Origin: Bacteroidales bacterium | GTDB taxonomy: Bacteria; Bacteroidota; Bacteroidia; Bacteroidales; VadinHA17 | Length of the DNA stretch: 64,000 bases | Direction: 5' to 3' | Assembly (NCBI GenBank): GCA_003141895.1 | Contig: PLNT01000016.1 | Coordinates: forward strand, 1-64,000 | The notes under the pieces: generated by a model | What the model was told of the DNA's origin: nothing | The model's input: the letters and a program-made list of their open reading frames with translations, nothing else | The model's database searches: none | Translations under genes and position numbers: made by a program | Shown: piece after piece, positions 47,400 to 58,000 of the stretch | Layout of the letters: every line of letters begins with the position of its first letter | Numbering within the stretch: position 1 is the first letter of the stretch

Positions 47400-48920
47400 T
47401 TATAAATCGTTTCCGCAATACGACAGGTTAAAACTCTTATTACAGATCGGGAAATCCGATATTTCCTGATTACGCACTGCCAAAGCTAAAGCCATCCAAT
47501 TATGCATGGAAGGATCTTTGACTTTATAATGTGCAATATTTCCGCTATTATCAGTGATAGCGATATGACAAATTTCACCTCTCCATCCTTCGACCATGGA
47601 GATTGCAAAGCTGTCTGGCTTTAAGTTATAGTCATAAACAGGCTTCCTGAAGTCTTTAATTTTTTGTTGCCATATCTCAATAAGTTCATGAATAATTTTC
47701 ACCGATTCGTGTACCTCAAGAACACGTTCCATCCCTCGCGCAAGGACATCGCCTGTTTCAAGAATTACCGGTCGGACCAAATAGTTTTTATAGTATTGAA
47801 AAGGATGCGTTTTACGTATATCACGTAAAATCCCGCTTGTACGGGCAGTCATTCCAACGGTACCCAGGCTTAAAGCTTGTTGTCTTGTAAGGATCCCGAT
47901 ATCATCAAAACGGCCAAGAACGCTTGGCAGTGAATAAATAAGATCAGTTACTTCAAAAAATCGTCTGCCTGTATCATCAAGTACACGGAGTATCTCGTTT
48001 ACAACTTCATTATTCAGGGGATAATTACTGCCACCGGGGCGGATAAGCCCTTTGCCAAAGCGATTCCCGCACCAAAATTGGGTAGTATTTATTATTGTGG
48101 TTCTCAGAGCCTCGCATACTACTTGTCCAAGCTGGTAAGCTACATCGCCACATAAAGCAGAAGTGTCGCCGATGTGAATAGCGAGCCTTTCCATTTCCAA
48201 AGCGATGCACCTTTCGATCTGTAATGCTTCGCTGACCTGAATACCAGCTAATGATTCAATAAGTTGCGAATGAGCCATAGAGTGTCCGATTGAAGTATCG
48301 CCGGCAATACTTTCTGAAAGGATACATCTTTGTAATGCATTGCATTTCGTAATAAATAACTCTTCAATTCCACGATGCTGATACCCTAATTGAATTTCGA
48401 GGTGTAAAACCTTTTCACCGTTACAGATAAACCTGAAATGCCCTGGTTCAATAATACCTGCATGTACCGGTCCTACTCCTACTTCATGAAGCTCTTCACT
48501 CTCAATATTATAAAAAGGATAATTATCCATAATCTCTGACACGTCTTTACGATTATACGGATATCTAACAGGCTTCAGCCATGGATGGCCCACAAATTCA
48601 ACTCCGAAATTTTCGTGAATTTCACGTTCAAAAATATGAAGCGGTACGCATTCCGGAGTAAGAGATTTTAGCACGGGATGATCCTTATTAAGCTCATGAG
48701 CAAATAATACCACAATATTATTGTTATCATCAGCTATACAACAATAAAGTTTCAGATTGCCCGCTGACTCAACTCCGTAATAGGCAACGCAGTGCTTTCC
48801 TTCCTCTTTTAAAAAAGCCAAAACACGATCATAAAAAATCTCATATTTTAAAATGGGTATTTCTTTTAGGTCAAGCGGTAGTGAATTGTTTTTTATTTCC
48901 ATATATAGTTTTTGATCCAT
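47400..48920 (-). CDS. HyfG/NuoCD-like large subunit without NiFe-binding cysteines
   Basis: HIFEREIHENFGVEFVGHPWLKPVRYP (NuoC part), GPVHAGIIEPGHFRF, SESIAGDTSIGHSMAHSQ where hydrogenases have RxCGxC, DPSMHNW where hydrogenases have DPCxxC. Confidence 0.88.
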   Translation of the reverse strand: MDQKLYMEIKNNSLPLDLKEIPILKYEIFYDRVLAFLKEEGKHCVAYYGVESAGNLKLYCCIADDNNNIVVLFAHELNKDHPVLKSLTPECVPLHIFEREIHENFGVEFVGHPWLKPVRYPYNRKDVSEIMDNYPFYNIESEELHEVGVGPVHAGIIEPGHFRFICNGEKVLHLEIQLGYQHRGIEELFITKCNALQRCILSESIAGDTSIGHSMAHSQLIESLAGIQVSEALQIERCIALEMERLAIHIGDTSALCGDVAYQLGQVVCEALRTTIINTTQFWCGNRFGKGLIRPGGSNYPLNNEVVNEILRVLDDTGRRFFEVTDLIYSLPSVLGRFDDIGILTRQQALSLGTVGMTARTSGILRDIRKTHPFQYYKNYLVRPVILETGDVLARGMERVLEVHESVKIIHELIEIWQQKIKDFRKPVYDYNLKPDSFAISMVEGWRGEICHIAITDNSGNIAHYKVKDPSMHNWMALALAVRNQEISDFPICNKSFNLSYCGNDL

Positions 48921-48928
48921 GACATTTA

Positions 48929-50356
48929 CTATTTAAGAAAAATGGAAATACTCTGGTTAATAAGATCAACCAGGATGGGAGGTTGATAAAAACACATAAC
49001 GAAAACAACCCCAAGGAATAGAAATTGGCTGACAGTCTCAACAGGATTAATTTTTTCCGGGGACTTTTGATAATTCTCATTACGAGGATTCGAAAATACA
49101 ATATGCATAATTCTTGTGCTCATGGCATAAATAACAAAGCACAGCAGCAGAATTACAGTTACCAATACAAACCATTGGTTATTGAAAACGGCTGCTTTAA
49201 ATATCATAAACTCAGTAATAAACAGACCTGAAGGAGGAATGGCAAGAATGCAGATCATTCCCGTAATAAGTACTAAAGCGCCGGCAGGATATAGTTTCAT
49301 ATACCTGCCACATTCATCTAATTTGAATGTATGAAGTACCCTTGATAATTGTCCCATTTGATAAAAAAGACTCGATTTTGTTAATGAATGCAACACCAGG
49401 AGAAGCAACGCTGCATAATAACCAACTCCACCCACACCAATCGCAATAGCTACCAGTCCCATGTTTTCCAGACTTGAATATGCAAGCATTCTCTTAAGGT
49501 GTTTTGCTTTAAGCATGTAACCCGCAGCAATTAAGATAGACAAGACCCCTGACAGGATAAGAACATGATTCATAAAAGGCAAAATAGATGATAAAGAAAA
49601 TAAAGTATAAACACGAAAAATAGCCAGAAAACCGACATTCATCAATGTAGTGGAAATTAAGGCGCTGATTGGAGGCGGTGCTACAGAATGTGCATCAATG
49701 GTAACAGTATGCATGGGAAAAAGACCCATCTTTGTGCTGAAGCCAACCAGAACAAAAATAAATGCAATTTTCAGATACATGGGATTGGCCTGATTAATAA
49801 TATTCGCTAAAGATTCAAAAGAAAGATTGGCAGCATCTTCCCGGCCATAAATAAATCCTAAAAACAAAATACCAAGATAAGCCATAGCTATCCCGGTTGA
49901 ACAGATAAAAACATACTTCCATGTTGCTTCAAGCGCCATTTCCGTGCGATCGTGATATATCAGGGCTGCCACAGCCAGGGTGGTAGCTTCAACAAAAATC
50001 CATAGAACAGTCATGCCATTTGCCAGGTATGCACCCGACATAAAAGTCATTAAAGCAATCAGGGCAGCATGGTATATATTATATTTTTTCACATCGTCAC
50101 CGGCTGCATAAATAAATCCATGGTAAACAGTTGGAATAGCTAAAAACGATAAAACGGAAAGTAATAACACACCGGCGCTGTTATAAGTGAAATAGCTCAA
50201 TTCGGTTTTATTTAAGTTAGTCCAGCAATAGAAAGTAAAACCAATGTGCATTAATGCGAAACTAAGGCTTATAATTTTAGTAATAGTTTTACTTTTAAGT
50301 AAGACTATCGAGATGCACATAAATGATGAAATGATAAAAAATAATAAAAGTGTCAT
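48929..50356 (-). CDS. hyfF: HyfF/NuoN-like antiporter-type membrane subunit
   Basis: STKMGLFPMHTVTIDAHSVAPPPISALISTTLMNVGFLAIFRVY, MLAYSSLENMGLVAIAIGVGG. Confidence 0.88.
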   Translation of the reverse strand: MTLLLFFIISSFMCISIVLLKSKTITKIISLSFALMHIGFTFYCWTNLNKTELSYFTYNSAGVLLLSVLSFLAIPTVYHGFIYAAGDDVKKYNIYHAALIALMTFMSGAYLANGMTVLWIFVEATTLAVAALIYHDRTEMALEATWKYVFICSTGIAMAYLGILFLGFIYGREDAANLSFESLANIINQANPMYLKIAFIFVLVGFSTKMGLFPMHTVTIDAHSVAPPPISALISTTLMNVGFLAIFRVYTLFSLSSILPFMNHVLILSGVLSILIAAGYMLKAKHLKRMLAYSSLENMGLVAIAIGVGGVGYYAALLLLVLHSLTKSSLFYQMGQLSRVLHTFKLDECGRYMKLYPAGALVLITGMICILAIPPSGLFITEFMIFKAAVFNNQWFVLVTVILLLCFVIYAMSTRIMHIVFSNPRNENYQKSPEKINPVETVSQFLFLGVVFVMCFYQPPILVDLINQSISIFLK

Positions 50357-50359
50357 CCT

Positions 50360-50974
50360 TTAATCTTTTAGCGTGGTTAACTCGTTTGTATGCGGTTTGA
50401 GTCGTAATCCGAAAAAACCAAGAATTAAAACTCCCACAAAAATGTCAAGCAATATTCCAATATTGATCAGCATAGGCATTTTATTTCCTACGGCAAGTGA
50501 AAACATAAAAACTGAATTCTCAATAACTAAAAAGCCTATCAGATGCGAGATTATCAATTTGTGTGTTACAATAAGCAACATTCCGGTAAATAAAGTAAAA
50601 AGAGCAATGGCCATGTAAATAGTATTGATATAAGGATTCACCAGAGAATTTGCCAATATAACACTTATCAATAATGCAAAAATTGATAAAATGAGTAAAT
50701 AGAAACCTGGCATTGCCAGTCGGGACACTTTAGATACTGCAGAACGGTCAACAATCCTGAATAGCAGATACGGTATTAAAATAGTCTTAAAAATCAAAGT
50801 TTCCGAAGCAATAAACAGCAGATTTACACTATTTATTTCTTTAAGCTCGAATATAGCAATACCAAACAGTAATAACCCCTGAATTCCAATAAGCCTGATA
50901 TATGTAATTAATCGCTCCGCAGATGAAAAATACATAAGAGTTATTGAAAACAATACTATCAGATAATTTACCAT
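50360..50974 (-). CDS. hyfE: HyfE-like membrane subunit
   Basis: Small polytopic protein between HyfC- and HyfF-like genes; LIISHLIGFLVIENSVFMFSLAVG. Confidence 0.82.
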   Translation of the reverse strand: MVNYLIVLFSITLMYFSSAERLITYIRLIGIQGLLLFGIAIFELKEINSVNLLFIASETLIFKTILIPYLLFRIVDRSAVSKVSRLAMPGFYLLILSIFALLISVILANSLVNPYINTIYMAIALFTLFTGMLLIVTHKLIISHLIGFLVIENSVFMFSLAVGNKMPMLINIGILLDIFVGVLILGFFGLRLKPHTNELTTLKD

Positions 50975-50983
50975 GTTTTGTTA

Positions 50984-51895
50984 TTAGATTAATTTGTCGG
51001 TTAATATTAAAATTACCACAAAAGCTATCCAAGCAATTGCTGAAATGGTAAGGATGAATTTGGGATTTTTGTTCATCTTGTTCCTGGCTCTGAACGATTC
51101 TGTAAGGCCAATGATTACTGCAAATACCACCTGAACTGTCAAGAACAAAACAATCTGCAGAAATATGTTCCATCCGGCAGGCACAATAACATTATACATC
51201 AAAGCACCATAAATTGCAAATTTCAGGTACGTACCAATATGAATCAATGCTTTATCAAAACCGCTGTTATCCAGTATCATAACCTCATGTATCATGGTGA
51301 GTTCGAGATGCGTTCTGGGGTCATCGACCGGGAGTCTGCTGTTTTCGATCATGGCTATCTGAACAAATATATAAAATCCTATAATGCTGTATATCAACAC
51401 ATAATGAGTTCCTGCAAGAAAAAAATGACTAAAAATGCCCGAGAAAGAAGTATAACCGGTAAGCATTGCAAAAGTAGCCAGCAAAATAAAGAATGCCGGT
51501 TCCACGAGCATTGAGAAAAATGCTTCACGATTGGCGCCCATTCCCCCGAAACTGCTCCCGGTATCGAGAGCAGAAAGAATGGTAAAAAACTTTCCGAAAG
51601 CGAGAAGGTAAGCGAAAAAAACAAAATCACCTTCAAATGATATAACAGCACTCTGAGTGGCAAATGGTATTACCAGCAAAACACACAAAACACTTGACAA
51701 TGCAACAACCGGAGCAATTTGAAATATTCTTCCTGAGGTCTTGCTGAAAACACTTCCTTTTCTCATCAACACTCCTATATCTTTGATTGGCTGAAGTATT
51801 CCCTGACCTTTACGTCCCGATGATATGCTTTTTGTACGTAATATTATTCCGGGAAAAAAGAAAGCTGCAATTAAGATCAGAACAAACGACATCAT
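50984..51895 (-). CDS. hyfC: HyfC/NuoH-like membrane subunit
   Basis: GRKGQGILQPIKDI, GGMGANREAFFSMLVEPAFF, ENSRLPVDDPRTHLELTMIHEVMILDNSGFDKALI. Confidence 0.92.
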   Translation of the reverse strand: MMSFVLILIAAFFFPGIILRTKSISSGRKGQGILQPIKDIGVLMRKGSVFSKTSGRIFQIAPVVALSSVLCVLLVIPFATQSAVISFEGDFVFFAYLLAFGKFFTILSALDTGSSFGGMGANREAFFSMLVEPAFFILLATFAMLTGYTSFSGIFSHFFLAGTHYVLIYSIIGFYIFVQIAMIENSRLPVDDPRTHLELTMIHEVMILDNSGFDKALIHIGTYLKFAIYGALMYNVIVPAGWNIFLQIVLFLTVQVVFAVIIGLTESFRARNKMNKNPKFILTISAIAWIAFVVILILTDKLI

Positions 51896-51897
51896 GT

Positions 51898-53961
51898 TCA
51901 GATAAGGTTAAAATAGGTTAACAAAAACACAAGGAGCATATAAACAAATGCATATAATATGTAATGCTGAATCTGCCCGGTTTGCATAACTGCAATTTTT
52001 TTCAGAAGTGATGAAAACCAATCTATCGGCTTGTCAATAAGTAACTTTTTGATAATATCGTCACTATGCGACTCAAAGGTTCTCTTCACGGGGAATATTT
52101 CGTCATCCCGGAAGTCATCCATTATTTTTTTTGTCTGGAGCAATGGTTTTGCAAGATGGTTGTAATTATAGGTATACGATGTTGCAGTATATTGTTGTTT
52201 ACTGGTGCCGGCAGTATAGCCACAGCCCCATGTGGGCCCAATGTCAATTTGTTTCGTCTTAAGATAAAAGTGCCTGTAAACAAGTAATATAACGATAGTA
52301 ATAACAAATATTCCACTCAAAATACTTATTTGGGCGAGGTTATTTACAGAAGAATTAGCTACCATTGTCATATCGGGTAGCCTGAACGCCTGGAATACTA
52401 TATTAAAAACAGGTTTCACAAATAAGACCGATGCCAATCCTATCAGTATTATAAAAGCGACGGTTATAAATTGAGGAAAAATCATCACCCGGCTGACTTC
52501 CTTAGCCTTTGATGCTTTTTCTGAACGGGGCTCTCCAAGAAAGACTATTCCAAAAGCTTTTGTAAAACAGAAAATTGCCAGTCCCCCTATGAGAGCAAGT
52601 CCGACAATGCTTGACAGTATAACGATAGACTGATATAAGTTAGCGGCTGACAGGCTTTTAAACATGCCCATGTAGATAAGATATTCAGATATAAAGCCAT
52701 TGAAGGGAGGTAAGCCGCAGATTGCCAAAGAACCAATTAAAAAGAAAATAGCGGTATATGGCATTTTCTTCATCAACCCTCCCAGCTGTTCAATGTTTCG
52801 TGTATGTGTGGCCTGATATACCGAACCTGCATTAAAAAAGAGAAGCGATTTAAAAAGGGAATGATTCATAACATGGAGCAAGCCCCCGCTAAAACCAAGC
52901 AGGCTCAACGCGGTATTATTTGTTGCAAGGCCAATCACCCCCAGTCCAATTCCGATACCTATGATGCCTATATTCTCAATGCTATGATAGGCCAACAAGC
53001 GTTTAAGATCATGTTGAACGATAGCCATCATTACACCAAACACACCTGACGCAATAGAAATTGACAGTACAATAAGACCTATTAAAAGCAAATCATTTTG
53101 TACCGACATGATCACACGCAAAATACCATAGATGCCCATTTTTATCATTACCCCTGACATTACTCCCGATACATGCGATGGAGCCGCTGGGTGAGCCTCA
53201 GGGAGCCATGTATGCAAGAGAATAAAACCGGCCTTTATGCCAAACCCGATAAAAAACAGGATAAAAAGCAGAAAATTAGAATGACTTGCAAAATATAGTC
53301 TAAGAGCGTCAAAGCTCATTTGTCCGGTTGCTTTATCAACTATTAAAAAGCTTATTAAGATAAAAAACATGCCAACATGCATCTGTATAAGGTAACTGAT
53401 ACCAGTTTTCATTATAGTGCGGTCTTCTGCATCAAAAATCACAAGGAGGAACGATGACAGAGCCATTAATTCCCAGACAATTAGAAACGACAAGCCATCG
53501 CGTATCATCACTACCATTATCATCGAAAGGTAGAGCCACAGGTACGAGAAGTAATGAATCGAAAAACGTAAAGCATTTTTGCTTTGATAATATGGTTGAA
53601 GGTACCCTCTGGCATAAAGGAAACCTATAAAAACCGTTATATTAACCACGACTATAAAAAATGCTGAAAGGCTGTCTATCGTTAAGAGGAAATTCCTATT
53701 AAAAAAAGATGTATATAACTGTATATTAAGCTGTTGATTATTACCGTTAAGCACTCCAAAACACCATAAAGAAGTTAAAATTATACCACTTGTAAGTAAA
53801 AACAAAGTATAATAATATTTTAAAGACTTGGGGATAAAAAAAACCAGGAACGAGAGAGATAAAATAATAAGAAATAATATAGCATTCATCATCAGTGGTA
53901 AATAATATAAAGTCTTTATAGTTTTTTTGTTGTCATTAGATGATTTCTTGTTTGACAACAA
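51898..53961 (-). CDS. hyfB: HyfB/NuoL-like antiporter-type membrane subunit
   Basis: GFGIKAGFILLHTWLPEAHPAAPSHVSGVMSGVMIKMGIYGILRV, LLAYHSIENIGIIGIGIGLG. Confidence 0.92.
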   Translation of the reverse strand: MLSNKKSSNDNKKTIKTLYYLPLMMNAILFLIILSLSFLVFFIPKSLKYYYTLFLLTSGIILTSLWCFGVLNGNNQQLNIQLYTSFFNRNFLLTIDSLSAFFIVVVNITVFIGFLYARGYLQPYYQSKNALRFSIHYFSYLWLYLSMIMVVMIRDGLSFLIVWELMALSSFLLVIFDAEDRTIMKTGISYLIQMHVGMFFILISFLIVDKATGQMSFDALRLYFASHSNFLLFILFFIGFGIKAGFILLHTWLPEAHPAAPSHVSGVMSGVMIKMGIYGILRVIMSVQNDLLLIGLIVLSISIASGVFGVMMAIVQHDLKRLLAYHSIENIGIIGIGIGLGVIGLATNNTALSLLGFSGGLLHVMNHSLFKSLLFFNAGSVYQATHTRNIEQLGGLMKKMPYTAIFFLIGSLAICGLPPFNGFISEYLIYMGMFKSLSAANLYQSIVILSSIVGLALIGGLAIFCFTKAFGIVFLGEPRSEKASKAKEVSRVMIFPQFITVAFIILIGLASVLFVKPVFNIVFQAFRLPDMTMVANSSVNNLAQISILSGIFVITIVILLVYRHFYLKTKQIDIGPTWGCGYTAGTSKQQYTATSYTYNYNHLAKPLLQTKKIMDDFRDDEIFPVKRTFESHSDDIIKKLLIDKPIDWFSSLLKKIAVMQTGQIQHYILYAFVYMLLVFLLTYFNLI

Positions 53962-54035
53962 ATTAAGAATTGCAAACCGTTTGAAAATAATTACTTACAT
54001 TAATTTTTACTCACGTAATTGCAATTTTGTGTCAG

Positions 54036-54043
54036 CAAAAGTA
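54036..54043 (-). promoter_or_regulatory. Candidate -7 box (TACTTTTG) for the Hyf-like operon
   Basis: Minus-strand TAnnTTTG about 75 nt upstream of hyfB-like start; no -33 partner at normal spacing. Confidence 0.25.
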
Positions 54044-54155
54044 AAAATTTATCTCCTATTTTTTACTTTTCGCAGCATATTCGACAAAAAAACTTAGTAA
54101 TCTATGCCAATCCGCAAAATCAAAAATAATGAATACAATATTCGATTAACACACG

Positions 54156-54881
54156 TTAGGCTGATTCTGCCTGCCTAAAGTTTGACCTGGGAGCTTCCTT
54201 TCGATTCTTGCTTTTTATGCAATAGATAAAATGGTTGTCCTTATAAACTGATTCGATCAATCTAAAATATATTAAATCAGCTAAAATATTCTCAGCAGCA
54301 CTTTTTGGCAAAAATGCCATTCTGCAGAACTTAGAAATTGAGATTGATGAATTTAATTCCAGATATTCCATAAGCTTCTTCACCTTATCGCTGTATTCGA
54401 TTAATATACCCCGGTTGTGGGTTTTATTTTTCCAGACTTTCAGATGAACTGCCGTTGCGAGTATGTTTTCATCTTTTACCCTTATATAAGCTAACCATTT
54501 ATCTGGCTCAATCTGCGCAAAATAAGGATAATCTAAGCCTTTTGGTATCGTTATTTCAAGAACCGTTTTCCCTTCAACTGTCCACCGTTTTGATTCAAAT
54601 AATACCTCGGGTTTACAATACATTCCGGCTGCTGCCTGAACCATAAAAAATTCCTCATCAGTTCGGACACCTGCTATTTTACCATTGTCTTTTACACCAA
54701 TTAGCAGAGTGCCTCCATCAGTATTTGAAAATGCAACCAGGGTTTTGGCAATTTTTCGCGAATCGGATATTTCAAACTTAAAATCCAACTGCTGATTTTC
54801 GCCAGACTGAATCAATCTTTTAATATATGAATTCAGTTCCTGTGGAAGAACGTTTAATGATCCTTTATTATATCTAGCCAT
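54156..54881 (-). CDS. AlbA_2 (Schlafen-like) domain protein with C-terminal winged-helix-like region
   Basis: SGENQQLDFKFEISDSRKIAKTLVAFSNTDGGTLLIGVKDNGKIAGV. Confidence 0.85.
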   Translation of the reverse strand: MARYNKGSLNVLPQELNSYIKRLIQSGENQQLDFKFEISDSRKIAKTLVAFSNTDGGTLLIGVKDNGKIAGVRTDEEFFMVQAAAGMYCKPEVLFESKRWTVEGKTVLEITIPKGLDYPYFAQIEPDKWLAYIRVKDENILATAVHLKVWKNKTHNRGILIEYSDKVKKLMEYLELNSSISISKFCRMAFLPKSAAENILADLIYFRLIESVYKDNHFIYCIKSKNRKEAPRSNFRQAESA

Positions 54882-55067
54882 TAAATTAACCTGACTTAAC
54901 CTGTTGAAGTAAGCAAATTCAAAAAATAAAGCAAAATTACTAATTCCTGAAATAACAATTATACCCGTTGATTTACCTTCATACTAATTTTCACATTAAT
55001 ACAGATAAATTCATTGTAATTCTCCATATTTTGTAGTAATTATGCTCATGAGTTAATAAGTTCATAC

Positions 55068-58000
55068 ATGAAATCACCATTCAAATTTCTCGATTCATAT
55101 ACCAAAGAAGATCGTGAAATATTTTTCGGCCGTGAAAAGGAAATTGATGAATTATTCAGGCGTCTTTTTGAAAGCCGGATATTGCTGGTTTACGGAGAAT
55201 CTGGTACAGGAAAATCCTCACTTGTCAACTGCGGTTTATTAAACAAGCTTAACAACACTGAACATATTCCTGTTTATATACGAAGATTTGACAACATACT
55301 TGAGAGTCTTTCAGAAACGATACAGGTATTATTACAGGAATCTTCTCCCCGCCAGATGCTGACTGCTCTCATGTTTAAAAAAGCATTGAGGGAGGTCTCA
55401 GATGATACGCATAAACAGTTAATCTTCATTTTTGACCAGTTTGAGGAATTGTTTATTTTTGGAACAAAGGAAGAAAGACAAAGCCTTATCCAGGTACTAA
55501 AAGTCCTGGGAGAATCTGACATCGATTGCAGATTTATCTTTATAATCCGTGAGGAATATTTTGTTAACATAGCCGAATTTGAGAAACAGATTCCGAATTT
55601 CCTTTCAAACAGGTTGCGTATTGAAAAAATGAACCGGTCAAATGCTATTGAGGCAATAAAAGGGACATGCAATGTTAACGAAATTCAGGTTGAAGAAGGG
55701 TTTGCGGAAAACCTGCTGATGAAACTTAATCCGGAAAGTCCGGGTGTAGAACTGACCTATCTGCAAATCTTTCTTGACAGGGTATTCAATCTTGCTGTTC
55801 ACGATAAGAAAAACGATAAGGAGCCAATTATTTTCACAAAAGAATTAATTGAAAAAACAGGGAATGTCTCTGATTTGCTTGGATCCTTTCTCGATGACCA
55901 GATCTCAATTATACTCAAACCCGAAACAGCCCTGGCCATTTTAAAATCATTCGTTTCATATAAAGGGACCAAGAGGCAGCTTAATCTTGCAGATGTTAAA
56001 GATTATGCAAACACCCTGGGCGAAAATGTCAAAGAAAAGGATGTTCTGGAAATAATAAGAACTCTGGTCCTTTTAAGGATACTATGTGATGTTGATGGAA
56101 ACGGTTACTATGAACTTCGTCATGATGCTCTGGCAGCTAAGATCTTCGAAAAAATATCTGCCTCTGAAATAGAGATTCTGGAGATAAGACAATTTATTGA
56201 AAGTTCTCATTATTTCTGGAAGAAACGTGGTGTATTGCTATCAGATGATGATCTTAATTATATAAGCCCGTTTGAAAAGAAACTTGCACTTTCCACTGAC
56301 CTGTCGGGCTTTATTGAAATGAGTAAAGTGAAATTAAATAATTCCAGGATCAGGAAAAGGAATGTCATGGTTTCAGGGGGTATAATCATTATTCTTTTAC
56401 TCAGCATTTTTTCGGTATGGGCATTAAAAGAACGAAACAGGGCAGAAGATCTGAAGACAAAGGCTTTAGCCGAAAAATATAATCTCCAGGCTGCAAATCT
56501 GGCAATTCACGATCCTACAAAGGGATTGAGGCTTGCTGAGTATGCATATTCAATTGATTCATCTAACCAGAACATTTTAAGCAATATCACGAGGATCTAT
56601 TCAGATAATATTTTCTATACACTGATTGCTAAACAGGAGGACGCATTTGCAAAAGAGGAAGACGCAATTCATGCTTTAGCATTCTCTCCTGACAGTAAAT
56701 CTATTCTTACCGGATCAGGTGATGGTACCGCAAGACTGTGGGACCTGAATGGCAATATGATTAAAATGTTCATTGGCCATTCAGGATTTGTTAATTCGGT
56801 CGCTTTTTCTCCCGATGGACAAACAGTTCTGACAGGTTCATCAGATCGTTCTGCACGACTGTGGGATCTTAACGGGAAAGTCGTTACGGATTTTAAAGGG
56901 CATGGGATGGCTGTTAATTCGGTCGCTTTTTCTTCTGATGGCAAGAGAATTCTTACAGGATCAATGGATAAAACTGCCCGTCTTTGGGATTTAAATGGGA
57001 ATGTACTCCAGGAATTCAGAGGACATAGCTCATCAATTTCAGCAGTAGCTTTATCAAATGATTGTCAATACATAGTTACCGGGTCGTCTGATTCAACTGC
57101 CAGACTTTGGAATATAAAAGGGAAACAATTAAGAGTCCTAAGCAAAAATCTTGATATTGTCACCACAGTTGCTTTTTCACCTGACGGGAAAAATATACTT
57201 GTAGGATCGAATGATAAAACAATAAAACTTCTCGATCTGGATGGAAAGATTATCAGGATTTTCACCGGATATCCCGGAGAAGTTAATGATGTGGTTTTTT
57301 CTCCTGATGGGGGGAAAATACTTGCGGGTGCCAGTGCTGGTTATGCCATGCTCACGGATCTGAATGGAAATGAAATTAAAGAATTCAAAGGGCATACATT
57401 GCTTGTAAAAGCAGTTGCTTTTTCACCTGATGGTACTAAAATAGCAACCGGTTCAGGTGATTGTACGGCAAAACTCTGGGATTTGAACGAAAATATATCA
57501 CAGGTATATAATGGCCATACAGGGAAAATTACTTCAGTTAAGTTCTCCAGGAACGGGAAAGAATTTCTAACCGGTTCTTCCGATAAAACGGCCCGACTCT
57601 GGGATCTCAGCGGAAACACAATTGAAATTTTCAAAGGACATAGAAACGGTATTAATAATGTCGCATTTTCACCGGATGGTGCAAAAGTATTGACCGGGTC
57701 TGATGATGGCACTGCAAGGCTTTGGAATCTGCAGGGAAATGTGATAAAGATATATACGGGTCATACAAAGGCAATAATGAGTGTTGCTTTTTCTCCTGAC
57801 GGTCGGAAAATACTTACCGGATCAATGGATGCTACAGCCCGGCTATGGGACATCAGTGGGAAAACGCTCATGATTTTCAGGGGACATAATACATCTGTCA
57901 ATTCAGTTGCATTTTCACCTGATGGTAAAACAATCCTTACCGGGGGAAGCGACTATTCTGCCCGGCTCTGGGATCTCAATGGAAATGTTCTGACAATATT

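Noticed and set aside
46618-53961. Annotation of the operon as hydrogenase-4 or formate hydrogenlyase
   Set aside because: Large subunit lacks both CxxC motifs for NiFe and the small subunit lacks most cluster ligands, so hydrogenase activity is not supported.
55274-55672. 132-aa minus-strand ORF and others within the STAND-WD40 gene (56669-57712)
   Set aside because: Antisense shadows; the repetitive peptides (PSGEKATE) mirror the WD40 codons.
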